Assembly (NCBI GenBank): GCA_029857925.1
Contig: JAOUGF010000019.1
Location: 1-12,383, forward strand
Origin: Gammaproteobacteria bacterium
GTDB taxonomy: Bacteria > Pseudomonadota > Gammaproteobacteria > S012-40
DNA: 12,383 nt
Direction: 5' to 3'
Below, piece by piece: positions 6,031 to 12,383 of this stretch. Numbering within the stretch: the stretch's first letter is position 1; each line of letters begins with the position of its first letter. Below the pieces are notes generated by a model that saw only the letters and a list, made by a program, of their open reading frames with translations, made no database searches and was not told where the DNA came from. The position numbers were made by a program, and so were the translations under genes.

Positions 6031-6483
6031 TTACGCGTAATGTCGTAGCGCGTCATTGACGTGACGATACGCCGTCAAATCTGGAAATTGCCCTTTGTGA
6101 AATACAAATTGTTGACGTCTTCCCGTCAAGTCCATCCCCACTAGACCAAATGACCGCCCGGCATAGTCAGGAAAATAGCGCAAGTCCTTCACCAATTCCA
6201 CGACACCGCCTCCGCGCAATGTAATGCGTACGCGCTGTTTGTCGATATCCAACGCGACGGGCGCCTTAGGGAGGATCAACATGCGCCCCAATACGCGATT
6301 TACGCCGGCGATGCCAAAAAAGCTCGCCAAAAATACTAATACATAGGTCCACGATTGACTGCCCGGCGTGTACCATAATTTTGCGCCGATCAACGCCAAC
6401 ACGCTGACCGTGGGCAGGTACAACGCGATGTCCCACCACACGCCTTTACGATCCGCGACTAACGCCTGATTTATCGCGCGCAC
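6031..6483 (-). CDS. Two-helix membrane protein with C-terminal soluble domain
   Basis: A 150-aa protein I do not recognise. A short cytoplasmic N-terminus is followed by two helices (about residues 17-37 and 46-64). A soluble domain of about 80 residues (VALDIDKQRVRITLRGGGVV... through YRHVNDALRHYA) then alternates short strands and ends in a helix. This pattern is like a bacterial PH-type or similar beta-sandwich domain seen after helical hairpins, but that is a structural guess. Its ATG shares one base with the stop of the thioredoxin-like lipoprotein gene, so it is the last, translationally coupled gene of that operon. No clear intrinsic terminator follows in the 75-nt AT-rich gap before the convergent 65-aa gene. 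Confidence 0.75.
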   Translation of the reverse strand: MRAINQALVADRKGVWWDIALYLPTVSVLALIGAKLWYTPGSQSWTYVLVFLASFFGIAGVNRVLGRMLILPKAPVALDIDKQRVRITLRGGGVVELVKDLRYFPDYAGRSFGLVGMDLTGRRQQFVFHKGQFPDLTAYRHVNDALRHYA

Positions 6484-6980
6484 TATGCGGGCCCACCATT
6501 GCTCATCAGCCTAGCTAGGATGCCGTCCAGCTCTTGATACAAGATGCTGCCCGCCTGACGGTAACTCACCTTACCTTGCGCGTCTATCACGTAAGTCCAT
6601 GGGTCACCCATGACATTAAACGCCTTAAACGCCTCAGGGTTTTGGTATTGGTCCATGTGCAGAAACAAGACTTGGCCTTCATATTTTGTAAGCACACCTT
6701 TGAGAGTCTGCAACTGCCGATCGCAAACGGTGCAATGCCCTGGCGTCGCGAACTCCAACACGATGGGCTTGCCTTGCGCGAGCGCGTCGTGAAGAGACAC
6801 GCGATACATACGCTCATCTGGGTATCGATAACTGGTGATACGACTGAAATCGCCACCGACGTCCTGCAACGTCTTGGTTTTAATCGAAGGCACCGCCTGC
6901 CCGACCTTAAGGGCGCCGGGCGGATCAAAATCGCAGCCTTGCGCAAGCATTATGCACGCGATCGCAAGAAAGTTACGCAT
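6483..6980 (-). CDS. Thioredoxin-fold (TlpA/ResA-like) lipoprotein with CxxC
   Basis: A 165-aa exported protein. A short signal sequence ends in a lipobox-like LAQGC, predicting lipidation at Cys16. The thioredoxin fold is visible in IVLEFATPGHCTVCDRQL, with the redox pair Cys83 and Cys86, a strand VLFLHMD and the cis-Pro loop GDPWTYVID (Pro127). Such periplasmic thioredoxin-like proteins reduce apocytochrome c cysteines or help load copper into oxidases. The CxxC (not CxxxC) favours TlpA/ResA over Sco. It lies directly after the CcoN-like 174-aa gene with no gap and one base from the next gene. A role in maturing the cytochromes or CuB site of this island is inferred from context. Confidence 0.85.
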   Translation of the reverse strand: MRNFLAIACIMLAQGCDFDPPGALKVGQAVPSIKTKTLQDVGGDFSRITSYRYPDERMYRVSLHDALAQGKPIVLEFATPGHCTVCDRQLQTLKGVLTKYEGQVLFLHMDQYQNPEAFKAFNVMGDPWTYVIDAQGKVSYRQAGSILYQELDGILARLMSNGGPA

Positions 6981-7505
6981 TTATGCCGCCTTTTTGCGCC
7001 CTGCGCAAGTTTTGTAAATGTTATACGCCCAAATAAAATTGGCGAGCAATACTAACGTGCCGGAGATACCCATTGCGCGCAACCAGGGCTTGACGATAGC
7101 CTCGAGTTGATCGGGCGCGGCCGTCTGACTCGCGACGCCACCCAAGTACCCTGCCACACTGAAAAAGACCACCATCCCAATCAGACCGACGTTATGGATC
7201 CAAAAATGCGCCTTTACGAGGCCTATGCTATATATAGGGCGTTTTACTAAACGCGGAATGATGTAGTACACAGCGGCGAATATCGCCATTTCCACCCACC
7301 CCAGCAAATTGATGTGGGTGTGTGCGCGCACGATCAAATTACCATGCAGGCGATGATCGACAAAGTGACGGAAGTCACTTATCCCTCCCATCAACGCCCC
7401 CCAAGTGAAGCCGATGATGCTATATATGACGCATGCGTATACAAATCGCAATGTGTAGGTGATATACACCTCGTCCGTGGCCCAAGGGGCTTGCTTATCG
7501 GTCAT
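6981..7505 (-). CDS. Standalone C-terminal module of heme-copper oxidase subunit I (CcoN-like)
   Basis: A 174-aa protein with four predicted helices (about residues 17-40, 62-84, 100-121 and 143-164). From residue 59 onward it aligns with the C-terminal third of the CcoN in this window: IVRAHTHINLLGW against IVAHAHLALLGF; AAVYYIIPRLVKRPIYSIGL against AAVYYGLQVLLRRKVYSLSL; HFWIHNVGLIG against HFWMLLIGFST; and GTLVLLANFIWAYNIYKT against GTMVFIGNVVWMYNMWMT. His62 and His64 match the heme b3 and heme b ligands of helix X. No counterpart to the CuB His-Tyr pair or His-His pair exists. Extra His residues (47, 51, 54) lie just before the helix. It may bind heme b or act in oxidase assembly. It is tightly packed between a cytochrome c and a thioredoxin-like gene. 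Confidence 0.85.
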   Translation of the reverse strand: MTDKQAPWATDEVYITYTLRFVYACVIYSIIGFTWGALMGGISDFRHFVDHRLHGNLIVRAHTHINLLGWVEMAIFAAVYYIIPRLVKRPIYSIGLVKAHFWIHNVGLIGMVVFFSVAGYLGGVASQTAAPDQLEAIVKPWLRAMGISGTLVLLANFIWAYNIYKTCAGRKKAA

Positions 7506-7514
7506 ACAGATACC

Positions 7515-8111
7515 TCATGGTTTAGGCGTAACGGGTGCAACAGGCGCGGTAGATTCTGGGTCGCGAACATCTTGAAATCGACTCGCCCAACTTTTTGGCG
7601 CCCAAATCCGCACCATATTATCGATAAACCCACTTTCCTCCTCAGGCGGTTTACGCGCCGCAGACGAACCGGTTTCTGCACGCAAACCGGACAAGAACGC
7701 CGCCAAAGAACGAATTTCCACGTCCGTCATCTTGGCCACATAGGCCGCCTCTTTGGGCGCCGCGCCATGATCGATAGTGGCTGCAGGATAGTTTTTTTCC
7801 GGTTCTTTTAGAAAGGCGACCAATTCATCAAAGGTTCGCTGTGAACCAATGCCGTCGAGGTCTAGCCCCATATTAGTGCCGTTACGCATCGCGCGATGGC
7901 AAGAGGTACACTGCGCATGACGAAACACGGCAGATCCCTGCTGCCCTAGCTCGTCAAAGACATAAGTGGTTTTTGATTCGAACATCGGTTTATCTCTGCC
8001 TTGGCGCACGATTTCAAGCGCGATATAACCGACGACCGCGAGGATAATAAAGACGCCGAAGATTCCGAACAAAATCTTCTCGCCAGACTTAAGCGGTTGT
8101 TTACTGCCCAT
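7515..8111 (-). CDS. Membrane-anchored monoheme cytochrome c
   Basis: 198 aa from ATG 8111, preferred over an in-frame TTG six codons upstream because GGGGTG sits about ten bases before it. The N-terminal signal anchor is at about residues 15-33. The heme motif CTSCH is at 68-72. A class I C-terminal helix (DVEIRSLAAFLSGLR, 130-144) follows, then a Pro/Glu-rich tail containing a short amphipathic stretch and ending in PVAPVTPKP. The usual MPxY loop is replaced by a segment around HGAAPKEAAYVAKMTD (115-130); His115 and Met128 are the possible sixth ligands. It is the first gene of the operon with the CcoN-like module nine bases downstream. Likely an electron carrier between a quinol or cytochrome source and the oxidase, or a partner of the CcoN-like module. 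Confidence 0.88.
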   Translation of the reverse strand: MGSKQPLKSGEKILFGIFGVFIILAVVGYIALEIVRQGRDKPMFESKTTYVFDELGQQGSAVFRHAQCTSCHRAMRNGTNMGLDLDGIGSQRTFDELVAFLKEPEKNYPAATIDHGAAPKEAAYVAKMTDVEIRSLAAFLSGLRAETGSSAARKPPEEESGFIDNMVRIWAPKSWASRFQDVRDPESTAPVAPVTPKP

Positions 8112-8140
8112 GACAAAACCACACCCCAAGAAAGAGGCTT

Positions 8141-8169
8141 ATTGTAAACCTCACTGACGGCGCAAACAA
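8141..8169 (-). promoter_or_regulatory. Sigma70-like promoter of the second redox operon
   Basis: -35 TTGTTT (8164-8169 on the minus strand), a 17-bp spacer and -10 TACAAT (8141-8146). The predicted transcription start is near 8134, giving a leader of about 23 nt to the ATG at 8111. It lies just downstream of the terminator that ends the cytochrome c4 unit. Confidence 0.6.
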
Positions 8170-8201
8170 CTATTCGTGGGAAAATGTAGCGGGAAACGCA
8201 T

Positions 8202-8241
8202 AAAAAATTGAGGCCGCGCCTGAAAACAGGCGCGGCCTCAA
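8202..8241 (-). terminator. Strong Rho-independent terminator after the cytochrome c4 gene
   Basis: A perfect 15-bp GC-rich stem (TTGAGGCCGCGCCTG at 8208-8222 and its complement at 8227-8241) has a 4-nt loop. On the minus strand it is followed by a run of six T. It lies about 110 nt beyond the stop codon of the cytochrome c4 gene; that 3' stretch holds no convincing gene. Confidence 0.93.
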
Positions 8242-8352
8242 TCTACATACTACGACACCTCAGGCGCATGCGTACATCTTGCTGCGCGCGGTGCCATACA
8301 CCAAGCACTCTGAACGGCATTGGCCGCCCACAGACGCCTCGTTGAAACGCCG

Positions 8353-9108
8353 TTACGGCACTTCTTGATGCGGTGCGCGATCGTTACCGACGGTGGTCAA
8401 ATCGGCATTGGTCAAGAACGATGCGACATTAAAGATGTCATCGTCGGTCAGTTTTTGCGCAACTTTTTGCATCTGCGCCATCGGATCGTTGGCACGGCTG
8501 CCATCACGCCATTTCTTTAATTGGTTGACCAGATACACATATTTCTGGCTGGCCAAGCGTGGATACACCGGGAAAGAACCACGACCGTTAAATTGGTGGC
8601 AAGAATAGCAGGAAGGAATGCCACGCTCTGGTGCACCGAAGGTCACAATGGATTTGCCGAGGTGGCTCTTGCCCACTGGCTGACCCAATTGAGCAACGTC
8701 ATTCAAGTTAGAACCTTTATCCGGTTGCTTCAGCGTGTAAACAAACGCTGCCACGTCGCGACGATCCTGCGCCGACAACCCTTTGGCGTTGGTATTCATC
8801 ACGTTCATCGTGGTATCAATGCGTTTATCAGAACCGAAGTCTTCCAGTTGTTTGACGATATAGCTGAAGCCTTGACCTGCTAAACGGGGCGTACCCATCG
8901 CGTCTTCACCCAGACCTTCCGGGCCATGACAAGATTGGCAGGCCGGTACATCGCCCTTGCCGTTCGTGAAAATATTTTTGCCGTTTTCGACGTTAGCGGT
9001 TTTAAACGCATGCGCCACATCTACTGCGGCTGTCGCCATAAATGGCGCAACCAACAACGCGACGACTGCTGTCGCCTTGACCGAGAGATTCTTTGAGAAT
9101 CGTTGCAT
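8353..9108 (-). CDS. Diheme cytochrome c4-type protein
   Basis: A 251-aa periplasmic diheme cytochrome from ATG 9108, which has AGGGAGGG about eight bases upstream; a longer in-frame extension to 9168 lacks such support. The signal peptide is residues 1-27 (cleavage near MATA). There are two tandem cytochrome c domains, with CQSCHGPEGLG (CxxCH at 57-61) and CYSCHQFNGRGSF (167-171). Met101/104 and Met210/213 are the likely axial ligands, in the positions expected for c4. Each domain ends in a typical helix (DRRDVAAFVYTLK and DDDIFNVASFL). Mature c4 is about 190 aa; this one is somewhat longer, mainly in the linker and ends. C4 proteins donate electrons to cbb3 and other oxidases, which fits the oxidase genes downstream. 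The 31-aa peptide gene precedes it by 135 nt, and a strong terminator follows. Confidence 0.93.
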   Translation of the reverse strand: MQRFSKNLSVKATAVVALLVAPFMATAAVDVAHAFKTANVENGKNIFTNGKGDVPACQSCHGPEGLGEDAMGTPRLAGQGFSYIVKQLEDFGSDKRIDTTMNVMNTNAKGLSAQDRRDVAAFVYTLKQPDKGSNLNDVAQLGQPVGKSHLGKSIVTFGAPERGIPSCYSCHQFNGRGSFPVYPRLASQKYVYLVNQLKKWRDGSRANDPMAQMQKVAQKLTDDDIFNVASFLTNADLTTVGNDRAPHQEVP

Positions 9109-9243
9109 GAAAACTACCCTCCCTAAAACCGTTGGTATTACACAGAGCGCCAAAAAACCTACTACCACTTTGACGCGCCCAGCATTCTATATGATGACGG
9201 AGCCACCACCTGCGAGCGCGCTATCTACGCGATAGGATAAAAC

Positions 9244-9339
9244 TTACGTACTTTTCTTGTACAACACAACCGCCAAACCAAAAAACGCAATAAACACGAT
9301 CAAGTACGTGAGAAATACGTCACCATTACCAATTCCCAT
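9244..9339 (-). CDS. 31-aa single-helix peptide upstream of cytochrome c4
   Basis: A 31-codon ORF from ATG 9339, with AAGGGGGC four bases upstream and a very good promoter about 45 nt before it. The peptide begins MGIGNGDVFL, contains one hydrophobic helix (about residues 8-26) and ends YKKST. The MGxGNGxVF start recalls the MGNGSVFG stretch of the 87-aa protein, possibly by chance. Size and topology are like the one-helix cbb3 accessory peptides (CcoM, CcoQ), but identity is not established. It is probably cotranscribed with the cytochrome c4 gene. Confidence 0.72.
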   Translation of the reverse strand: MGIGNGDVFLTYLIVFIAFFGLAVVLYKKST

Positions 9340-9388
9340 TGTAGCCCCCTTCCACGTGAACACGGTTACCCAAAATTAAACCCCGCAA

Positions 9389-9417
9389 TGTATATCATGC
9401 CGACGCCACGGCATCAA
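9389..9417 (-). promoter_or_regulatory. Strong sigma70-like promoter of the 31-aa peptide and cytochrome c4 unit
   Basis: -35 TTGATG (9412-9417 on the minus strand), a 17-bp spacer and -10 TATACA (9389-9394) preceded by TGA, giving an extended -10. The predicted start is near 9382, about 43 nt before the peptide ATG. Confidence 0.65.
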
Positions 9418-9528
9418 GTCTAATGTGTAGAGATTTTTTCCGCTAACTGCATGTCGGCATAGACAAATTCGACACCAAAGTTGAGAACTTTGCTCGGGTA
9501 AAGCTTGTCTGGTGCGTGAAATGAATCG

Positions 9529-9537
9529 TGTTATGAT
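9529..9537 (+). promoter_or_regulatory. Extended -10 promoter of the GT-C-like gene
   Basis: TGTTATGAT forms an extended -10 element (TGn followed by TATGAT at 9532-9537). No -35 at ideal spacing is visible; TTGTCT at 9505-9510 is 21 bp away. The transcript would have a leader of about 26 nt before ATG 9570. Confidence 0.4.
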
Positions 9538-9569
9538 ACCGCGCATTGCAACAAAAGCGTTTAACTACC

Positions 9570-11003
9570 ATGCAGATTTCAAACATTAGAACGACTCTTG
9601 AAAATTTCTATCAACAATATTGGGGATGGATAGCACTTGCGCTGTGGGTGGGGATATTTTCATTTCTTCCCGTGGTGTCGTACGACACCAATGGCATAGA
9701 CGAAGGGGCGGCGCGCGCGCTTTTACTAAACTGGGCCATTGCAGATCGCGTCATAAACCCCATAGTCATCTTGGGAATGCCCGATTTTCGCGCACTTTTA
9801 TTTGCGCCTCTTTCGATCTATTGGCCAGGCAGCATGATCGCCGCCAAGGTATTTGCGCTGATTACGTTTGCGGCGGGCATTGCGTGGACATACCGGTGGG
9901 CGCGTGCACGCCTTGGCGATGAGGCCGCCATGCTGGGCTTGGGGCTGATGTTATTCGCACCCCTTACGCTCACCCAAGTAAACGGCCTGGGTAACGGCCC
10001 CTTTTTGTTGGCGGGCATGGCGCTGTTGTGGCGTATTGAAGAGGCCTATGCCAAATCCACTCGGGTCGTAGGGGGGTTGTTTTATTTTCGCCTATTGGTA
10101 ATCGGCATCACCGTTACGCTACATCCTGCCGCATTAGGGTATCCGCTGGCGCTGCTATGGCATTGGCGCAGCAATCCTACCGGTGACGCTAAACAACGCA
10201 CACAAGTGATCGGCGGTATATTGATTACTTTACTGGTCGTAGGCGTGCTGCGTGCCGGATGGATAGATTTGGCGTGGTGGAGCAACCCGGTGGCTAGTCT
10301 CAGCACGTTAATTGACCAACCCGCGCTCGATGACACCCCTGAATGGCCTTTAGGGATCATCCCACTTATCGCATTAGCGGGCACCCTCGCCGCACATTGG
10401 CGTTCTTGGCCGAAAGATAATGCGGGCCTTGGCTGGCTATTGGCGATTGTCATCGGTGCGTGCAGCGCCGACGGGGCATGGGGATTATTAGTTTTAGGAT
10501 TCATTCTCACCTACGGTCTGGCGGGTTTATTGAATCTGCATACGCGTCTACGCCAGTTTTCATTTGTTGGGCAACGCGGATTGGTATTGGTCTTATTATT
10601 TGCAATGTCGTTGGTCTATATGCGCGACGATAAGATTCTTTATGATTTGAACAGCGCGAATGTGATGGCATCGCGCGACCGTCTGTTACGGGTATTATCG
10701 GCAGAAGTTGAAGGCAACAAGACGCGTGTCACCACCGCCAGCCAGTGGCCAGGCCAAACCATGTTGGCCTGTCGCTGCGAAGTATTACCGCTCCCGCCGG
10801 TCGGCGCAAACACGGCGGACTTTGAAAAATCCATACGCGGTCTACGCTATATAATCTTCAACCCCGGCGATCCGACAATGCTGACATTGAAGCAGCGTAT
10901 CGCAGAATTAAATAACGTGGTAAAAACTGTTGCGATGGAAGACCATTCCGTATTACTGGAGGTTGCACCGCAACTGGGCGCCGCACCGACGACGGCCAAA
11001 TAG
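9570..11003 (+). CDS. Polytopic membrane protein, probable GT-C-type glycosyltransferase-like
   Basis: 477 aa from ATG 9570; an in-frame TTG at 9546 is a less likely start because it lies almost at the predicted transcription start. The N-terminal helix (about 20-36) is followed by an extracytoplasmic loop with an acidic pair (NGIDEGAARALLLNW, around residues 40-54). This resembles the DE-type motif in the first loop of ArnT/PMT-like GT-C enzymes. About nine or ten further helices follow to residue 355, then a soluble C-terminal domain of about 120 residues containing a CRCE pair. GT-C enzymes move sugars from lipid carriers to acceptors at the outer face of the membrane. The family call rests on topology and the acidic motif; the substrate is unknown. 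A bactofilin gene follows 91 nt downstream. Confidence 0.55.
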   Translation: MQISNIRTTLENFYQQYWGWIALALWVGIFSFLPVVSYDTNGIDEGAARALLLNWAIADRVINPIVILGMPDFRALLFAPLSIYWPGSMIAAKVFALITFAAGIAWTYRWARARLGDEAAMLGLGLMLFAPLTLTQVNGLGNGPFLLAGMALLWRIEEAYAKSTRVVGGLFYFRLLVIGITVTLHPAALGYPLALLWHWRSNPTGDAKQRTQVIGGILITLLVVGVLRAGWIDLAWWSNPVASLSTLIDQPALDDTPEWPLGIIPLIALAGTLAAHWRSWPKDNAGLGWLLAIVIGACSADGAWGLLVLGFILTYGLAGLLNLHTRLRQFSFVGQRGLVLVLLFAMSLVYMRDDKILYDLNSANVMASRDRLLRVLSAEVEGNKTRVTTASQWPGQTMLACRCEVLPLPPVGANTADFEKSIRGLRYIIFNPGDPTMLTLKQRIAELNNVVKTVAMEDHSVLLEVAPQLGAAPTTAK

Positions 11004-11094
11004 GAAATAGGACACGGTTGTCATCTATTGCATGGTTTTTGCAACGCGTTGCGCATTGAAGATTTGTGTCTAACGTGCGCAGGAGCAGACAATA

Positions 11095-11487
11095 ATGACG
11101 ATGACCATTCCCGCCGGCACCACCTTTAAGGGTGAATTGTATAGCAAGGGTCGCATCAAGGTGGATGGCAACATGGAGGGCCATGGCCATATTGACGGTG
11201 TATTGTGGCTGGCTGACGGTTCGCGTTGGAAAGGCACGATTACCGCCGACGTCGTGGTTATTGCGGGCACGGTGGAAGGCGAAGTGGTGGCGCGAAGTAA
11301 ATTAGAAGTACTCCCTCCGGCACGCATCATAGGCCGCCTGACCAGCCCCAGCATCGTAATTTTGGCAGGCGCACGCGTGACCGGCCAGCTGCATATGCGC
11401 CTCCCCGAAGCGCTCACCTATCGCGGGAACGATGCCGCCACGATAGAAGACGCGCCCACCACCGAGGTTGAGGCCATCCCCGCATAA
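11095..11487 (+). CDS. Bactofilin (polymer-forming cytoskeletal protein)
   Basis: A 130-aa protein with the short beta-helix repeats of bactofilins. The N-terminal part reads IPAGTTFKGELYSKGRIKVD with GNMEGHGHIDG, the standard 'G..F.GEL...G.i.vdG.veG' pattern. Rungs of about six to eight residues then run to about residue 103 (ADVVVIAGTVEGEV, ARSKLEVLPPARIIGRL, PSIVILAGARVTGQL), and a flexible acidic tail follows. Bactofilins assemble into filaments without nucleotide and help localise cell-wall or morphogenesis machinery. The start at ATG 11095 has AGGAG nine bases upstream; a second ATG is two codons later. Length is within the usual range. It lies downstream of the GT-C-like gene and is convergent with dgkA. 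Confidence 0.92.
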   Translation: MTMTIPAGTTFKGELYSKGRIKVDGNMEGHGHIDGVLWLADGSRWKGTITADVVVIAGTVEGEVVARSKLEVLPPARIIGRLTSPSIVILAGARVTGQLHMRLPEALTYRGNDAATIEDAPTTEVEAIPA

Positions 11488-11551
11488 GCGCTTTTTAGAC
11501 TATGTGGAGACTGTGATGTTGGGTGTAAACACGCCACCCGCACACACGGCG

Positions 11552-11902
11552 TTAGCGCTGCGCCAACACCATCAACACGGCCACCCAAACCGCGCCCGCG
11601 CTCAGCACCAATACTGCGCCTGCCGCGCAATCCTTAGCGATCTTTATCGCCGGATGGGCCTGCGGGCTGATGATGTCGGCGAGATTTTCCAGCGCGGTAT
11701 TGAACAGTTCCGCCGCCAATACCAAGGACACCATCACACCGACTAGGGCCCACCATACTAAATGCGGGCGCAATACCGCAAGCAACGCAAACACCAGCAA
11801 TGCCGCGAAGACCTGGGTGCGAAAGCTGTATTCGTGCCGCCACGCGTGTCGCCACCCCTGTACAGCAAACCCCATGCGACGATCAAATCCGAGATTTTTC
11901 AT
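11552..11902 (-). CDS. dgkA: Diacylglycerol kinase (DgkA family)
   Basis: 116 aa from ATG 11902, whose first bases overlap the TGA stop of the upstream gene (ATGA), so this start is preferred over the longer in-frame ORF. It is a small integral-membrane kinase that phosphorylates diacylglycerol (or undecaprenol in some relatives) using ATP, recycling lipids released during envelope synthesis. Three helices are visible (about 32-48, 52-74, 93-113). The family signature AELFNTALENLAD (64-76), with Glu65, Asn68 and Glu72, and IKIAKDCAAGAVL, with Lys90-Asp91, match the E. coli active-site residues with a shift of four. Length is close to the usual 120. It is coupled to the LssY_C gene, which also points to lipid phosphate turnover. 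Confidence 0.95.
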   Translation of the reverse strand: MKNLGFDRRMGFAVQGWRHAWRHEYSFRTQVFAALLVFALLAVLRPHLVWWALVGVMVSLVLAAELFNTALENLADIISPQAHPAIKIAKDCAAGAVLVLSAGAVWVAVLMVLAQR

Positions 11903-12369
11903 GTCGGTTTCTGCAGGTAGCGCAGGCCAGGTTTGGGCGTCAACAGGATGACACGCCCATCCCATCTGATGAGCTGGCCACGCCCATTCAATTGCTTAGT
12001 TGCACGCTTCACGATCGCGTTGTCCCAACCTGAAACCATCGGGATAAAGAGGTCAAGGGCGCGATTAAAATCACCCAAGGTTACCGGTAAAGTGAGCATC
12101 GTCATGCTATTGCGCATGTTTTGGCGCGACACATTGCCGACCCACAGTGATTCCCCGGGATGCCCGGCGAACTTGGTGTCTGCAGGCCACAGTCGCAACA
12201 CCAGTTGCTCGCGGGCATCGCCGCGATAGACCATCACTAAGGATTCATGCCGCCCGTTGTGCGCATTCGGCAACAACGGCAGGTCTTTAAATTCCGGTTC
12301 GGGGATGAGCCAATACAGGGCCGTGGTCACCGACAGACTGACCGGTTTTTCCCAACCCTGTGAGCTCAA
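11899..12369 (-). CDS. LssY_C-domain protein, possibly the 3' part of a longer DedA/PAP2-LssY gene
   Basis: A 156-aa ORF whose residues match, by motif reading, the LssY C-terminal domain found at the end of DedA- or PAP2-type membrane proteins: GWEKPVSLSVTTALYWL, DLPLLPNAHNGRHESLVMV, LRLWPAD and LWVGNVS. Standalone expression is doubtful: the only start near the beginning is TTG 12369, placed right after an in-frame TGA (12370-12372) and lacking a ribosome binding site. Reading the next frame through the window edge gives DSNLIEL before SQGW, so a frameshift may have cut this domain from its upstream part. The stop overlaps the dgkA start. It could be a real short gene, a pseudogene fragment, or a sequencing error; the window ends 14 bases beyond. 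Confidence 0.65.
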   Translation of the reverse strand: MSSQGWEKPVSLSVTTALYWLIPEPEFKDLPLLPNAHNGRHESLVMVYRGDAREQLVLRLWPADTKFAGHPGESLWVGNVSRQNMRNSMTMLTLPVTLGDFNRALDLFIPMVSGWDNAIVKRATKQLNGRGQLIRWDGRVILLTPKPGLRYLQKPT

Positions 12370-12383
12370 TCAGGTTTGAATCT

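Noticed and set aside
8242..8352. A 25-codon ORF (MPFRVLGVW...) between the cytochrome c4 stop and its terminator
   Set aside because: No ribosome binding site, Arg-rich composition with no domain or helix; it reads as ordinary 3' untranslated sequence.
9109..9168. N-terminal extension of the cytochrome c4 gene to 9168
   Set aside because: The extension lacks a ribosome binding site, while ATG 9108 has a strong one and is followed by a normal signal peptide.
9546..9569. TTG start for the GT-C-like protein
   Set aside because: It lies almost on the predicted transcription start, so no room is left for a leader; ATG 9570 is preferred.
11041..11052. 12-bp palindrome GCAACGCGTTGC before the bactofilin gene
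   Set aside because: Perfect, but short, GC-rich and single-copy; no adjoining promoter geometry or second site supports an operator.
11488..11551. Possible bidirectional terminator between bactofilin and dgkA
   Set aside because: Only a weak 5-bp ACGCC/GGCGT pairing with a long loop and no T run in either direction.

Overview
The window is a dense block of bacterial genes, most of them on the minus strand. It is dominated by a respiratory island for an unusual cbb3-family heme-copper oxidase and its cytochromes (about positions 34-9339). A short stretch of envelope genes follows (9570-12369): a GT-C-like membrane protein, a bactofilin, diacylglycerol kinase and an LssY_C-domain protein. A diheme cytochrome c4, DgkA, Shine-Dalgarno-led genes and sigma70-like promoters suggest a Gamma- or Betaproteobacterium that respires oxygen with a high-affinity oxidase. 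I could not assign a genus from sequence alone.

Layout. (1) Oxidase operon, minus strand, 5415 to 1808: an 87-aa two-helix protein, a 33-aa one-helix peptide, CcoN (all heme and CuB ligands present), CcoO (monoheme, with a large insertion before the heme motif), a heme-free CcoP-like protein with two helices, and a 44-aa one-helix peptide. A clear intrinsic terminator at 1733-1774 ends it. (2) Accessory operon, minus strand, 1636 to 34: a two-helix protein that may resemble a COX2 hairpin, a CcoS-like protein with a charged tail, a membrane-anchored monoheme cytochrome c without an evident Met ligand, and a 4-helix protein overlapping it by ATGA. (3) A lone plus-strand gene, 5758-5955 (65 aa, two helices), with its own promoter, transcribed divergently from the oxidase operon. 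(4) A second redox operon, minus strand, 8111 to 6031: a monoheme cytochrome c, a 174-aa protein that aligns with the C-terminal third of the CcoN in this same window, a thioredoxin-fold lipoprotein with CxxC, and a two-helix protein with a soluble tail. (5) A c4-type diheme cytochrome (9108-8353), preceded by a 31-aa one-helix peptide with a strong promoter and ended by a perfect 15-bp hairpin terminator at 8202-8241.

How the parts may work together (inference): the diheme cytochrome c4 and the two membrane-anchored monoheme cytochromes could pass electrons to CcoO and then CcoN, replacing the diheme arm normally carried by CcoP, which has no heme motif here. The CcoS-like protein and the thioredoxin-like lipoprotein look like assembly or metal/thiol factors. 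The standalone CcoN-like C-terminal module is the most puzzling component. I see no ccoG, ccoH or ccoI in the window.
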